Assembly (NCBI GenBank): GCA_949126835.1
Contig: OX421499.1
Coordinates: 29,240,490 to 29,304,489, forward strand
Length of the DNA stretch: 64,000 bases
From: Anisus vortex
Lineage: Eukaryota > Mollusca > Gastropoda > Planorbidae
Reading direction: 5' to 3'
The translations under genes were made by a program, and so were the position numbers. Of the stretch, positions 32,541 through 44,599 are shown piece by piece (position 1 is the stretch's first letter; each line of letters begins with the position of its first letter). The notes beneath the pieces are model-generated. The model was not told where the DNA came from and did no database searches. It worked only from the letters and a program-made list of their open reading frames with translations.

Positions 32541-34460
32541 TTTAAGGCAACTAATTCAATTAGACTACATAAAAAATACCTAAAAATTAAACATTTAACT
32601 CAGAAACTAAGCAGAAGCTGCAGAATGAATATGTAAACAATGTAATTTCTAAAGATAATAATAAAAACTTATGGTCCTACATTAAATCAAGAAAAATTGA
32701 CACTACAGGCATAGCTCCACTAAAAGGCCAAAACAATGAAACTTATAATGATAATGAAACTAAAGCTAATATCCTAAACACACACTTTGCATCATCTTTT
32801 TCAAATCCAGGTGACAAAGAAATATTCATAAATTTAAACAAACTAGAAGAGATAGGAAATATAAATGTAGATGAAAAAGGCATTAAACAACTCCTAACCA
32901 ACTTAAAAGTAAACAAAGCTTCTGGTCCAGATGAAATACCAGCAAGACTGCTTAAAGAACTAACTAATGAAATATCTCCAATCTTTAAAATACTTTTCCA
33001 GGCCTCTCTAAACCAGGGCAAAGTGCCCAAAGATTGGAAATTAGCCAATGTAACCCCCCTTTTCAAAAAAGGAGATAAATCTGACCCCGGAAATTATAGA
33101 CCTGTTTCTCTAACAAGCATAACATGTAAATTACTTGAACATATAATATATAGTAGTATAGTAAATCATCTAGACAAACTAAATGCACTGTGCCCACACC
33201 AACATGGCTTCAGGAAAAATAGATCATGTGAGACTCAATTAATAGGCTTAATAGATGACTTGTCTAAGGGATTAGATAATAACAACCAAATTGATGCTAT
33301 ATTACTAGATTTTTCAAAAGCATTTGATAAAGTTCATCATTCTAGTCTTCTTAAAAAACTTAAATACTTTGGCATCTCTGGTCCCTTACATCAGTGGATT
33401 CAGGACTTTCTTATAGGCAGAGAACAAACAGTGATAATAAATGGCTCTAAGTCATCACCAATAACAGTAAACTCAGGAGTTCCACAAGGAACTGTTCTAG
33501 GGCCCCTACTATTTCTAATTTACATTAATGATCTGCCAAATTGCATCAACACAGGCACAAAAGTAAGATTATTTGCCGATGATTGCATAATTTATAGAAT
33601 AATAAAGACAGGAAAAGATAGTGAACTTTTACAAAAAGACCTAGATGAACTACAAAAATGGGAATCAAACTGGAGTATGTCTTTTCACCCAGAAAAATGC
33701 CAACTAATAAGGGTATCCAAGAAAAAGAAACAAATAATAACAAACTACTTCATTCATGGTAAAGAACTAACTCAAACTAGCAATGCTAAGTATCTAGGAG
33801 TAATAATAAATGATAAGTTATCTTGGAACCCTCACATTGATGAAGTAATTAAAAAATCAAACAAAACATTAGGATTCATAAAAAGGAACTTTTACAAATG
33901 TAATAAGAATATAAAACTAAAATGCTATCTCACATTAGTTAGGCCTATACTAGAATATGCAGGATCTGTATGGGACCCATCAACTAAAGAAAACATTAAA
34001 AAATTAGAACAAATTCAAAAAAGAGCTGCAAGGTTTATAACTAGTGAATATTCCCCACTGACAAGAGTAACACCATTAGTCAAATCACTAAACCTAGAAA
34101 CACTAGAGGACAGAAGGGCAAAGAGTAAAGTAGTAATAATACATAAGGCATTAAACTCTAATTTAGAAATACAACCCAATAACAATCTGTTGCAAAGCTC
34201 AGATAAACATAAAGACAAAAACACCTTCCTTGTCCCTTATGCGAGAACAAATGCATATAAGTACTCTTTCTTCCCGAGTGGCATTCGGGCATGGAATGGG
34301 TTGCCTGAACAAACCAGGAAAACCAATAACCTAACATCATTTAAAACATTAATAAAAATGCAAGACTAGACTCGGACCACGGATGAGCGTAGGACGCAAT
34401 AATCTTCTTTATAGAAGGAGCGTCTGTAATGTATAAGATAAGAAGATAAGATAAGATTTA
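32540..34460 (+). mobile_element. Jockey-like/CR1-group LINE, 5'-truncated, long intact RT frame
   Basis: One open frame runs without a stop from 32591 to the TAG at 34367-34369 (592 codons), so the RT is undamaged apart from the missing front. Motifs in order: VNKASGPDEIPARLLKEL (about 32910), LANVTPLFKKGDKSDPGNYR, LLDFSKAFDKVHHSSLLKK, NSGVPQGTVLGPLLFLIYIN, VRLFADDCIIYR (catalytic FADD), KYLGVIINDKLSWNPHIDE, GSVWDPSTKENI and SGIRAWNGLPEQ. No endonuclease is left. The 3' UTR is short and ends in AAGATAAGAAGATAAGATAA. Fragments of the same family lie at 22501 and 27475. Confidence 0.9.
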
Positions 34461-34534
34461 AGCACAATATATAAGCTTATCTAATGTTTTTCAGCAATAG
34501 GTCTATATAGTAGATGTTTGATTTGCGCCAGACA

Positions 34535-35075
34535 AAAAAGCATCCTCATAGTATATGAGTACACTATATACGCTATGTACACTATATACGATGTAGTGTA
34601 TACTGCGACAGTGTACACTATATAAAACGTAGTGTATACTGCTTCAGTGTACACTATATACAGCGTAGTGTATACTGCTATAATGTATACTATATACAGT
34701 GTAGTGTATACTACTACATTGTATACTATATACAGCTATACATTGTTTATACACAAAAAAAGTTTTCGAGGTGGTGAAACTTCATATAATTCTGTTATTA
34801 TTTAAACCGCAAACTGTTTTCTGACTATTAATTAATACGTACATATTTGTTTTTCTTTGTTTTTTTTTATTTAATATAAAATATATTGAAGTTTGATCTA
34901 AAATATATTGAAGACGTTATAATCTAAATAAGCCTAGAGGGCCGCATACTATTATTTGTAAGCTCGCGTGTTACCCACTGGCAGTAGTTTGCACACCCCT
35001 GCATTACATAAATTACACTTGGTCTTGCTTTAAATTTACTAGTCTATACAAGAAAATAAATTTGAATTGAATTGT
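34535..35075 (+). repeat. Dispersed copy of part of the palindrome arm
   Basis: The block matches 47985-48650 of the left arm: the same run of TGTATACTG/CACTATATACAG short repeats, then TTCATATAATTCTGTTATTA, GAGGGCCGCATACTA and GTTTGCACACCCCTGCATTA. This block can therefore exist outside the palindrome. Confidence 0.85.
34545..34740. repeat. Short tandem repeat of TGTATACT-type units
   Basis: About 42-45-bp units combine TACACTATATACAG and GTAGTGTATACTGC, each itself partly palindromic. There are four to five copies. The same array occurs at about 47985-48115 and, inverted, at about 49640-49740. Confidence 0.75.
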
Positions 35076-35099
35076 TGAATTTCCGGCCCATCAACATCG

Positions 35100-35815
35100 A
35101 AGGTTATATAGGGCCTTTTTGATAACGTTGTTGTCATTTTTTCTCTTGTATCCATTTTATTGTTCTTATATCTTTAAATTCTGTTGTACAGTTGTATGTC
35201 TTTGATATAGTTTATTATATGTTTTGGTTTAATTTTGCTGAAAAGTTCATGAAGAGTTCTACAGTAATAGAATTTAAGTCGAATGTCATCAAATGTATTA
35301 CATTACAACAAAATGTGAGACACTGTTAAGTTGGCATTGCAGAAAGCACACATTGGGGCCATTTCTTGTTTTAAGATAAACGAATGTGTTAGTTTCGTAT
35401 GTCCTGTATGTAGTCTGCAGAGAATAACTGCGTCCTTTTGAACAAGTTGGACTGTATCATGCCATGTTTTTTAATTTTCCAAATACTGCAGTTTATTGCA
35501 ATCAGTTTTCAAGAAGTTAGTCCATTTTTGTCTTTCATGTTTAATTATTAAAGGTTTCAAGTCTCGATATGGTATTGGAATAATACTCTCTGATAACAAC
35601 AAAGCGGCTTTTGCCTCTCTGTCAGCTTTTTCATTTCCATCTATCCCTGCATGACCAGGAACCCAACAGAAAACGACACGTTTGCCTCTTTCATATATTG
35701 ATTGGTATTTTGTCAAAATGTCGAAGGCAGATATATTCCTGTTATTACAGTTTCCCATAGCAGTAAGACAAGATAACGAATCGGATAAAATAACAAAAAA
35801 CGCGTAAACAGATAC
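35100..35815 (-). pseudogene. RNase H-bearing LINE (I/Jockey-group), C-terminal remnant
   Basis: The minus-strand frame at 35758-35471 encodes RVVFCWVPGHAGIDGNEKAD and REAKAALLL, the RNase H1 motif block of non-LTR elements. Downstream pieces in the same direction encode LCRLHTGHTKLTHSFIL and CAFCNANLTVSHIL, the C-terminal cysteine-histidine motif that follows RNase H in these elements. The reverse transcriptase is missing. Confidence 0.82.
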
Positions 35816-35829
35816 GTAGTTTCATTGGA

Positions 35830-36390
35830 ATGGCAGGGTACTACCGAAGATTCCTTAGGGATTTTTCAATTGTAGCTTGTCCATTGACAAATCTTCTAAA
35901 GAAGCAAACTAAGTTTGATTGGTCTCAGGAATGTGAACATGCTTTTATGGAAATAAAAGATCTTTTGACTAAGGCACCAGTATTAGTTTCACCAAACTAT
36001 ACTAAACCTTTTAAAATAATGGTAGATGCATGTAAACAGGGAATGGGGGCAGTAATTTCACAAGTAGGAGATGATTCCTTGGAACATCCAATTAGCTTTT
36101 GTTCTAAGAAGTTCCTTCCATATCAGGTTAACTACAGTTGCATAGAACAGGAATTGCTAGGCCTTATCTTATCTCTGAAACATTTTGACTATTATATCCA
36201 TGGTTCACAATTTCCAATTGACATTTATACAGACCATAATCCATTAGTGTTTCTCTCAAAGATTAACCAAAATCAGAGATTATTGAGATGGAGTTTGTTT
36301 TTACAGTCCTATAACCTAAACATAGTACACGTTAAAGGGAAAAATAACATTGTTGCTGACACTTTGTCACGTGTTATGCCAGAAGACTAG
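35830..36390 (+). pseudogene. Gypsy/Ty3-type RT-RNase H fragment
   Basis: The 186-residue open frame encodes GYYRRFLRDFSIVACPLTNL, WSQECEHAFMEIKDLLTKAP, VDACKQGMGAVISQ, YSCIEQELLGLILSLKHFDY and YTDHNPLVFLSKINQNQRLL, then VHVKGKNNIVADTLSRV and a stop. This is the end of the Ty3/Gypsy RT and its RNase H domain (D, E, D, D pattern present). The RT front is lost, cut by the minus-strand LINE remnant. No integrase follows the RNase H before the stop. Confidence 0.85.
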
Positions 36391-38580
36391 AATAACTACT
36401 AAACTATAGTATTTTATCCTATTGTTATATTACATAACTGATGTAACTTTATCCTATGCTGTACTAATAGCTAAATAGATTATAGAAAACAATTATGTAA
36501 ATACAATACTTGCTTTATTTCATAAAGAATAACTATGAATCTTGAATACTTAGTTATACTACAATGTACAGTAAAATATTGTATTGATAATAAGATACTT
36601 CTTCTTGAGTAAGAATGAGAAAAACCTTAGTTTATTGTTATTGAAGAAATTTAAAATTGATGATTTGAAATATTAATTTTAATCACATTATAATTTATGC
36701 CATAGATATACATTGTATAATTATGCTATGCTATATTATTCCTTTATACCAAGCATATTTCTTTATTGATAAAGTAATGATAATCATATTAACTTTAAAG
36801 ATATAGGGAAATAATTTTTTTTTTGTGTCATTAATATTATATTATTATTCAACAGATAATGACATTTGCAGTACCTAAAGTTACAGGAAATGTACATTAT
36901 ATTCTGAACAGACAACCATAGTGCTTATGTAAAGGTTTGAATTGAAAGTGCAGACATTCCACATGCACACACACAAACTTAACTTCACACTATTAGTTGC
37001 TTGATTGATTTATAATTGATAATTCTTAATTGAGTTAAATTGATTTTAAATTTTTGCTATTGAATTATTTTGACTATTGAATCAATTTTGTTTATGTAAA
37101 GATTGTAAAAGGATGATTCAGAGTACAAGAGCAAAACAATTTTTCTTATTAAATTTTAACCTAAATAGTTAAAATAGATTTTTTCTTGCATGTTTAAAAG
37201 AAATTCCACACATAACTATTATCTAGTGAGGAATTGTCTTTTCTTATTGGTTTGGGCGACTGTTATGAAACGGAGATTCATAATAATTACCTCTTTAAAA
37301 TTCTAGTATTAATAATTGCGAATCGCGAATCTAACGTTGGGAGAATAAATATTACTAAACATTTACACCGGAAGAGACGTTATTTTAAGAATCTTCTAGA
37401 AGCATTTTAATTCGATTTGTAAAGTCTCGTTAATAATCGATAAGAACGATACAACGTCATTTACATTAAGTAATCGTGTTGTTTACAAAATATGCTTAAA
37501 CAATTACGATACGCCCAAACTGTTGGTCTATAAAAGCAGAGAACCGCGTTCAATCTACCTTTTCGGCCTATTGCCTTTTCCAATACAGTTAGGCGTATGT
37601 CGCTGTCTGTTAATAAGTCACTTCGTGCATGTGCTCTGAACTTGCCTTGTTTGCTCAACTACCTCAACCTAATAATATAAATTCTAGTGATCAGGTTTGA
37701 GATGTGTTTTCTTAAATATTTCAATTTATTATTTGGACCAGGATTCCATACATAAACATATTGAAATGCATGTTAAATGGATCTGGAGCCATACTCTTGT
37801 TTTATACCAATTATGGAACTGTAGCCTATTGTACAAATATGTGAATATCAGGAATTGAAGAACAATTCAGTACTTTCAGTATTAAAGTTTAAAAGTATTT
37901 ACAACTGGAGTCTTCTTCAATTATTTCCTTGTGGACTATTTTACATGTGTGGTCTTAAGAACTATAATTACTGATAGTAATCCTATTATATACAAGACAA
38001 GTAAAATATACAACCAACTTGAGCTGATATAAATATATTTACCATGAAACAAGATGAATTACACTTATACACTATTGTTGCATAACAGTTTTCAAGAGGA
38101 TATACAACCTTGGGCATACTCTAGACTATAACAACCATAATAACAACAACAACAGTAATTCAACTCATACTAAGTTCATGAGATAAACATCAACTACTTA
38201 CTAATTCTGTCATAAGATGAACTGTTAATAATTATATATTTGAATATTGAAACAACAGCACAATTGAGCTGAAATTCATTTTTATTAAGTGGGGCTCGGA
38301 GTCAAAATACAAGAAATACATTCTTAACACAGATTAGTATGTCATCTAAAATAAATATAATGGACAATATAATGAACTGACTTGATCAGGTATTAATAAA
38401 TAAAATTATAACTCGGCGGACATGAAAGTGTTGGATGACCACTAGTGTTTGCTGAAACATCTCATAGCTGATTAGGTAAGCCCATTACTTACTTCGTTGA
38501 TGGTCAGTGGTGTTGAATACACGGACAGTAATTACGAGAACGAAATGACTGTTGGTTTCTGTTCGAAGGAATTGTGTCAC
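36391..38580. other. AT-rich, possible LTR of the Gypsy fragment
   Basis: There is no coding signal. CTATAAAAGCAGAGAACCGC at about 37528 is a good TATA box with the look of an LTR promoter, and AGTGGGGCTCGGAGTCAAAA at about 38288 resembles a tRNA primer-binding region. Without a second LTR to compare, this stays a suggestion. Confidence 0.25.
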
Positions 38581-38611
38581 GTAATAAGACATACATACAC
38601 ATATATTTATT

Positions 38612-38647
38612 TACATACAATTTTAACTCGTATTATAGTATAGGATT
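38612..38647 (+). repeat. Copy of the palindrome tail motif
   Basis: TACATACAATTTTAACTCGT and ATTATAGTATAGGATT match the sequence just outside the right arm at about 50998-51034 and, inverted, the centre of the palindrome at about 48990-49024. Confidence 0.75.
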
Positions 38648-39160
38648 TACAGTGTGAATTTCATGACATTTGGTGAATTTTCTCCCTTTGTTAACCACAC
38701 TCTCTAATGCACTCCAGATAATAATTTCTGATTCTGTGTGTCAAATGTATCCGGAATCCATGGTCATGGACTTTTCTTAACAGGCCTAAAAACTTTAAAA
38801 GAATATATATATATATATATTTAGATTGTAATATAAATAAAACAAGACACATAAAATACAAAAAGAAGAGACAAAAAGGGTAATATTTTAAGGTATAAAT
38901 ATAGGTCTTAAGAAAATACTTACTATATAGCCTTGTCTGTGTTAAAACGTTTGTAGATAGAATCGTTATTTCAAACCTCATAATTTGTGTTCTGATTTCT
39001 AACTTTAAAATAAAATACATTGAAAAATTATTCTTTTTTAAATAATCGAATTTTTTTTAGAAGAGCACTGAAAGGTTTAAAAAATATTTCCTAGCGTTTA
39101 CTTAAACTTAGTGAGAAATGGTTTGCGGAGTCTACTGTAAAGGGGACATTTGCAATGTGC

Positions 39161-39357
39161 CAGGGGTCGGCAACCTACGGCGCGCGTGTCAGGATTGGCA
39201 CGCAAAGCGATTTTCAATGTCATGCGAAAGACTCCAATCCGAGTCTTTTTTACAAGAAATTCAGTGCTAGGGTAGAATAAATTTTAAACTCTTGGTACAC
39301 ATAATGAATTAGAAATTCTGCTTTGGCACACTATTATCAAAGGGTTGCCGATCCATG
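39161..39357. mobile_element. hAT (Charlie-like) MITE, 197 bp
   Basis: The left end CAGGGGTCGGCAACCTACGG and the right end (reverse complement CATGGATCGGCAACCCTTTG) are terminal inverted repeats of the classic hAT CAGGGGTCGGCAACC type. The interior carries GGCACGCAAAGCGATTTT and TTTGGCACACT, non-coding. Related TATGGATAGGCAACCTATGC and GGCACGC segments occur inside the foldback arms at 40120 and 43110. Confidence 0.75.
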
Positions 39358-39969
39358 ATATAGGCTATCCATTACACAACGATTGAGATTAAATTAGTAT
39401 TTCCTGAAACTAGCTAGACTAAGCATAATTAATAAATGTAACATAAACGTCCATATTTTGTGTGTATAGGCATGTGTGTGTGTGTGTAGTACGTATAATG
39501 TGGTTGAAAATGTGCCTAGGGTTTACGTCTATGAGCCAAAAGGTTCTATACTCTATACGATGGGATCACGGGAAGTGGGCGAAAATTATTTCATTTTTAT
39601 TTCACCAGCGGTGGAAAGAAAGAATGGAGGAAGGAAAAGCAGAGTATAAGCTTATAATATAAATAATTTATAAGCTTATGCTTGATAAAAATCGATTTTA
39701 CAACAAACAAAAAATGTGTTCGTTTATACTTTGTTTATAAATATAAGTTTTGATTTACTGTGTGTAGCCTATAGACTATAGACTAATGTTTAAGAAAAGA
39801 AAACGACTATTATTATAAATACTTCTTGTCATTTATAATTATTGTTGCAAATTTTTTCTTCACTGCAAAACAGCAACCGGCATTAGGGATTTTTAACGTG
39901 ACATGACCCATATTTAAAAGCCGCCATCCTTTACATTTAAAGTTGACCTAAATAGCAATATATTTTATT

Positions 39970-40850
39970 GGTGCTCGGTAAATTTGGCAATGGTGAAGTC
40001 GGAACCGGTATTTTAGGCAAGGTGATTTTGGCAAAGGTAATTTCGGAAAAGGTAAAATTGGCAATCATATAATATCCACTGTTGTTATAAAAAATATTGG
40101 TTAGACTACACTCTAGTCTATGGATAGGCAACCTATGCAATGCGTGCCATCCTTGGCACGCAGACCGTTTTTAAATGGCACATGAAAGACCACCAAAATA
40201 GTGAACAGAGCATGATAACATTAAGGAGCACTTTGGCACGTTATTTAATTTAGCGTCATCTAATAATCAAACATTTTAAGTAGGCGCCAAATGTACCCCT
40301 TCCCCAGCCCAGGGCGTTTCTACCCCCCCCCCCCCAAGTTACGCCTCGGCAAAGGTAAAGGTAGGCTTATGTGTGTAAGGTATCCAAACTGACTTTACGC
40401 ATCAAGCATACGTTTGTCTCCCCTACGATATTACGTAACTCTGAATACTTGACCTCCACCCCTACATAGTATGATACTGGTTGTGTAAACAAGAGCAAAC
40501 GTAGAATTCCCCCCTCCCCTCCCGCCCCCGACCAAGACCATCGAAAGTACTTACGACTCCCTTTACGAAGTTCTGCCAATTCAAGTATTAGTGACCTAAG
40601 GCTACAGCAGGAAAAAAAGGAGGGGGGGGGGTTATGGGGTCAAGGAGCCTTTTTGTTTTCTTTCACAACATTGTTGTTGCTAGTTAAAAGTTATTCTTTC
40701 TGTCAATACATTTGTATTTGATTTTATTATAAAAATATTCACACAATATTTTATAACATTTTTCTTTTATATTTACATTATTTTGCTTACGAGACTTGTA
40801 TTTAAATAATATAAACGTATATGCCTAGTAGTATCTTTTTATCATTTTTA
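39970..40850 (+). repeat. Foldback element, left arm
   Basis: The arm begins with GGCAA-rich tandem units (39980-40065), then a hAT MITE-like block (40120-40260), a C13 run at about 40322-40336 and unique sequence. It pairs with 42340-43301. Confidence 0.75.
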
Positions 40851-42339
40851 TTCGTATATAATCAACATTATTCATATCAATTTGATGATGTGGAAATAGT
40901 ATGGCGGGAAAGTAGACTTAATCACAGAAAGAGAAAAAAGTCGCTGTATTAGTATTAGTGCAGGATTTAGGATTTGTAACGTGACATAACTTTGCCAATT
41001 TAGTGGCGTAGTCAGGAATTCAACGTAATAGTCATCAGTGCAAGTCGGTGCAGAAGGGGGGGGGGATCAGATTGTATAAAGTGGGGTGGGGCAAATAGTG
41101 CAATGTGGGGGTAGGTAGGTACTCAAACTTTTTGTAGTGTTACGAATAAGTTATATTTTTTCCCAATGTGGGCAGGGCAAGGCGTGATATCGTTGTCACA
41201 CCATGCTTAGAGATTCAAGGTTTCTATGAATCTAACAAGTTATCATGGGCCCGCTATCCCCGTGAAGTTGTTTCACGTAGGTTCGTAAGGACCAATAGAA
41301 ACCAACCCTTTTTAAGACTCCGTGGTTTCGATACCATGCTGGGGCAGTCCCATCATAAGAGTCGCACCGACCGGTCATTTATTTTTATCACTGTCGTTGT
41401 GTTATATGTTATATTTTATCTGTACAAAAGTTCTATACCTTGGATTAAATATTTGATTGTTATTATTAATCAAGAGTTGGATTTATTTAGTTGAAAGTTA
41501 GGTTGTGATTGGAAAGGTATCCAGCTGTACTCAAGTAACATACAAGAGGATATTCCCCCCCTAGACAACGATCCTTATGTGCTCCGGCGCGTAACAGTAG
41601 TGTTATGTAATTCCACGATTTTCTCATGAATACCCCCACCCCCACCCCCGCCCCTAACTTGTGTAAAAGACTCATTCTAAACAGAAATGTTATGTATTGG
41701 TGAATTTTAGGGCTCACGCCTCTAGCCCGCTTTTTAAGTCTTTTGAATTTAATGTTATATTGTATCCTTCTCTACACGCGTTTACTCCGTTCAGACACGA
41801 CCATAGTAAGTCCTTTACGTAATGAGCCCAGGTTTGTTTAGATAGTACGGGAAGGTTCGTTTAGATAGTACGTGAAACATTGCAAGCACATTATAACCCT
41901 CCTACTTTATATATCTATCAAAAACGAACGCAATCCCTATTCCCCTCTCCCGAGGTACGCGAATTTTCTTGACCGGTTACGTCAGGGAGAGTTAAGGAAT
42001 TACTTTGCTGACCTATAAGCCTATTCTCTCAACACGGGTTGTTGAGTGGGGGGGGGGGGAAACACATGGCCACCATAAAACATTTTATCACATTCCATTC
42101 AGTCGGCTTTTTGCCGCCAATCAGTAGGCTACCTTTTGTCACTGTAGTTTTAAACCTTGTACCTTCTATGTCCTATGTTATAACGATACAAGTAGGCCTA
42201 TACATTACTTAGACATATAGGACTACAACAATACATATAGTTGTCTATATTTGACATATAAACCTCGATAACGTACAAGAGATTTGTAGCTAAATGTGCC
42301 TTATAGCCTAAGTAAATTGGTTGAAACACTGAAAGTACT

Positions 42340-43301
42340 TTTATACAATTTATTCGGCTACCTATTAAATGTTTTATTTACAACTCTCGTTTGCAATATA
42401 ATTTAAATAGAATAGTAAATAACTAAATTATTTTTTCAAAATTGTAATAATAAAATGAAATCCAATATCATTATCAATGTTTTGATAGAAAGACTGATTT
42501 GTTTAACTAGCAACAACAATGTTCTGAAAGAAAAAAAAACATACAAATTATCAATGGGAGCCGCTTTCAACCCATACCCCGCGCCCAACACACTTTTTTT
42601 TCTGCTGTATCCTGAGGTCACTAATACTTGAATTGGCAGCGCTTTGATGGGGAGTCGGGGGCGGGAGGGGAGGGGGCATTCTACGCTTGCTCTTGCAAAC
42701 ACTACCAGTATCATGGTGTAGGTCAAGTTGTCAGAGCTACGTAATCTCGCCAATGTGCTTTAAAAGGAGGAAGTTTATAGGGACGTATTGGAGATAAGGG
42801 TATGCATTGATGCGTTAAGATCGAACCAGAGCTCCAAGTGATCGTCAGTTGGGTTACCTTACACACATACGTAACTTTGGGGTAGGGTAGGTGGGTGGGG
42901 GGGATACGCCTGGGGTGGGGGAGGAGGGTACATTTGGCTCCGATTTAAAATGTTCGTTTTTGATCATTAGAGGGCTTTAAATTAAATTACGTGCCAAAGT
43001 GTACCTTAATGTTATCCTGCGCTTTTCACCATTTTGGTGGTCTTTCATGTGCCATTTAAAACCGTTCTGCGTGCCAAGGATGGCACGCATTCCATAGGCT
43101 GCCGATCCATGGAATAGAGTGTAGTAATATCAATACTTTTAATAAAAACAGCGGATATTACATGATTGCCAATTTTACCGTTGCCAATTTTACCGCTTTG
43201 CTAGTTTTGCCGAATTTACCTTTTCCAATTTTCCCTTCGCCAAAATTACCTTGCCGAAAATACCGTTGACGAATTTACCATTGCCAAATTTACAGCTATT
43301 C
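42340..43301 (-). repeat. Foldback element, right arm
   Basis: This is the reverse complement of the left arm. Its outer end holds about nine tandem units of TTGCCAATTTTACCG type (43165-43295), more regular than on the left. Confidence 0.75.
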
Positions 43302-43309
43302 ATTTTATT

Positions 43310-44590
43310 ATATGACAAACTCCTCCACTAATTTTAAAGTTGTAAAATTAAAAAAAAAGAGTTTAAATTAAAATTTAGATAAGGAAGTCATTTAAGGAAA
43401 TGTTGACACACTGCGACAATACAAGGGTTGTATTGTATTCCCCTAACTATTGGCTTGTGTGCTGTGACAAAATGAACTTAAAAACGAGAACACATTTGAA
43501 ACCTTACCTGTTTACGTTAAGTTTACAACAGTATGCATGGGGCCCGTATAAAAAAACGTTGATAAAGTCTCGTTAACTTGTTTGTTATAACTAACTGGAA
43601 CTCAAATCGTCTGCTATAACAACTTGAACCCAATGACAGGCCGACATATAATAATATGCTACTTTTGTTAAAAGGAAGCAAATAAATAACCTATTGAAGC
43701 AGCCTTGCTTTGGTCCAAATGCTGTCACAGTTTACTACTCAGGTGTATAGCTTGCAGTTGTTTAATTGTATTTCAGTTTAACCCTCTAGGTATCCAAAAA
43801 TCATATTTGTCACTGACATATAATATCTGGACTCATAAAGGGCCCCATACCTAAAATAGCTTAGGGCCTTATCAAGTCTAAATCCGAACCTGCATAGATG
43901 CTGTAAAGTGTAAATGTATAATAAATGTTTTTTTTTTGTAACAAAAAACTGTTTCAAAATGTTTAAAATAAATCGCAGTTCGCTCCCTGGCTTCTCTGTA
44001 AAAAATGTTTTTATGAAGTCAATATCTTTTAATTGAAAAACTAATATAATTCCGCCTAAAAACCACTAGACCCCCAGTTAAAAACAAATGCGAAGAAGGT
44101 TTCCTTGATAACTTCTGACCTGTTACTACTAGTGCGCAGTCGCAGAAGTTGACCCCGTTGTTGGAATAATTAACAAAATGAAAAGGTCTAAGGAAAAACC
44201 CGATAAGGTCTCGAGTTCAACATAGTAAATGAACGTTCAAATGGAGATCATTCTGAAATGGCGCTCAGTTTAGAACTTCAACATACGGTGATTATCTAAG
44301 TTTATAAAAAAAAAAATGAAATAAATTTACGAATTCAGCAATATTGTTTGTATAATAAAAATTCTTTTGGAGGACATTTCCAATTTATACAATTAATTTT
44401 AGGCCCTATTAGTAAAACGGCTTAGGAGCCTATAGTGCCAGGGCCGGATTTTCCTATATAGGCTATCGAAGCTTCATCAAGGCCTCAAGATCAAGAGGGG
44501 CCTCAAGATCAAGAGGGGCCTACATTCAAATTGTTAGCAAAATTAAAATGACACTATTCTAAAAACAGTGAACACTAAAACACTGGACCG
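43310..44590. other. AT-rich, hAT-like end near 44440
   Basis: No gene is seen. CAGGGCCGGATTTTCC at about 44441 has the CAGGGCCGG form of a hAT terminus, and the short direct repeat GGCCTCAAGATCAAGAGG follows twice (about 44481-44520). Confidence 0.4.
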
Positions 44591-44599
44591 AAATAAGAA

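Larger units (their letters stand above)
39970..43301. mobile_element. Foldback-type element, 3.3 kb, long inverted arms
   Basis: Bases 39970-40850 and 42340-43301 are imperfect reverse complements. Paired landmarks are AAATTTGGCAATGG/CCATTGCCAAATTT at the tips, CTTGGCACGCAGACCGTTTT/AACCGTTCTGCGTGCCAAG, TTCAAGTATTAGTGACC/GGTCACTAATACTTGAA, and AACATTGTTGTTGCTAGTTA against TAACTAGCAACAACAATGTT. The tips hold tandem 14-15-bp units (TTGCCAATTTTACCG and variants), as in foldback elements. ATTTTATT (39962-39969 and 43302-43309) is a possible 8-bp target duplication, though it is low in complexity. The 1.5-kb spacer has no recognisable protein. The arms contain a hAT MITE-like core. Confidence 0.75.

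Noticed and set aside
38691..39020. Minus-strand 109-codon frame
   Set aside because: It is hydrophobic, AT-driven and includes a (TA)n stretch, with no recognisable features.
41168..41494. Open frame of 108 codons in the spacer of the foldback element as a possible transposase
   Set aside because: It shows no domain pattern, has a hydrophobic AT-derived C-terminus and no relation to a known transposase. Its length is what chance allows.
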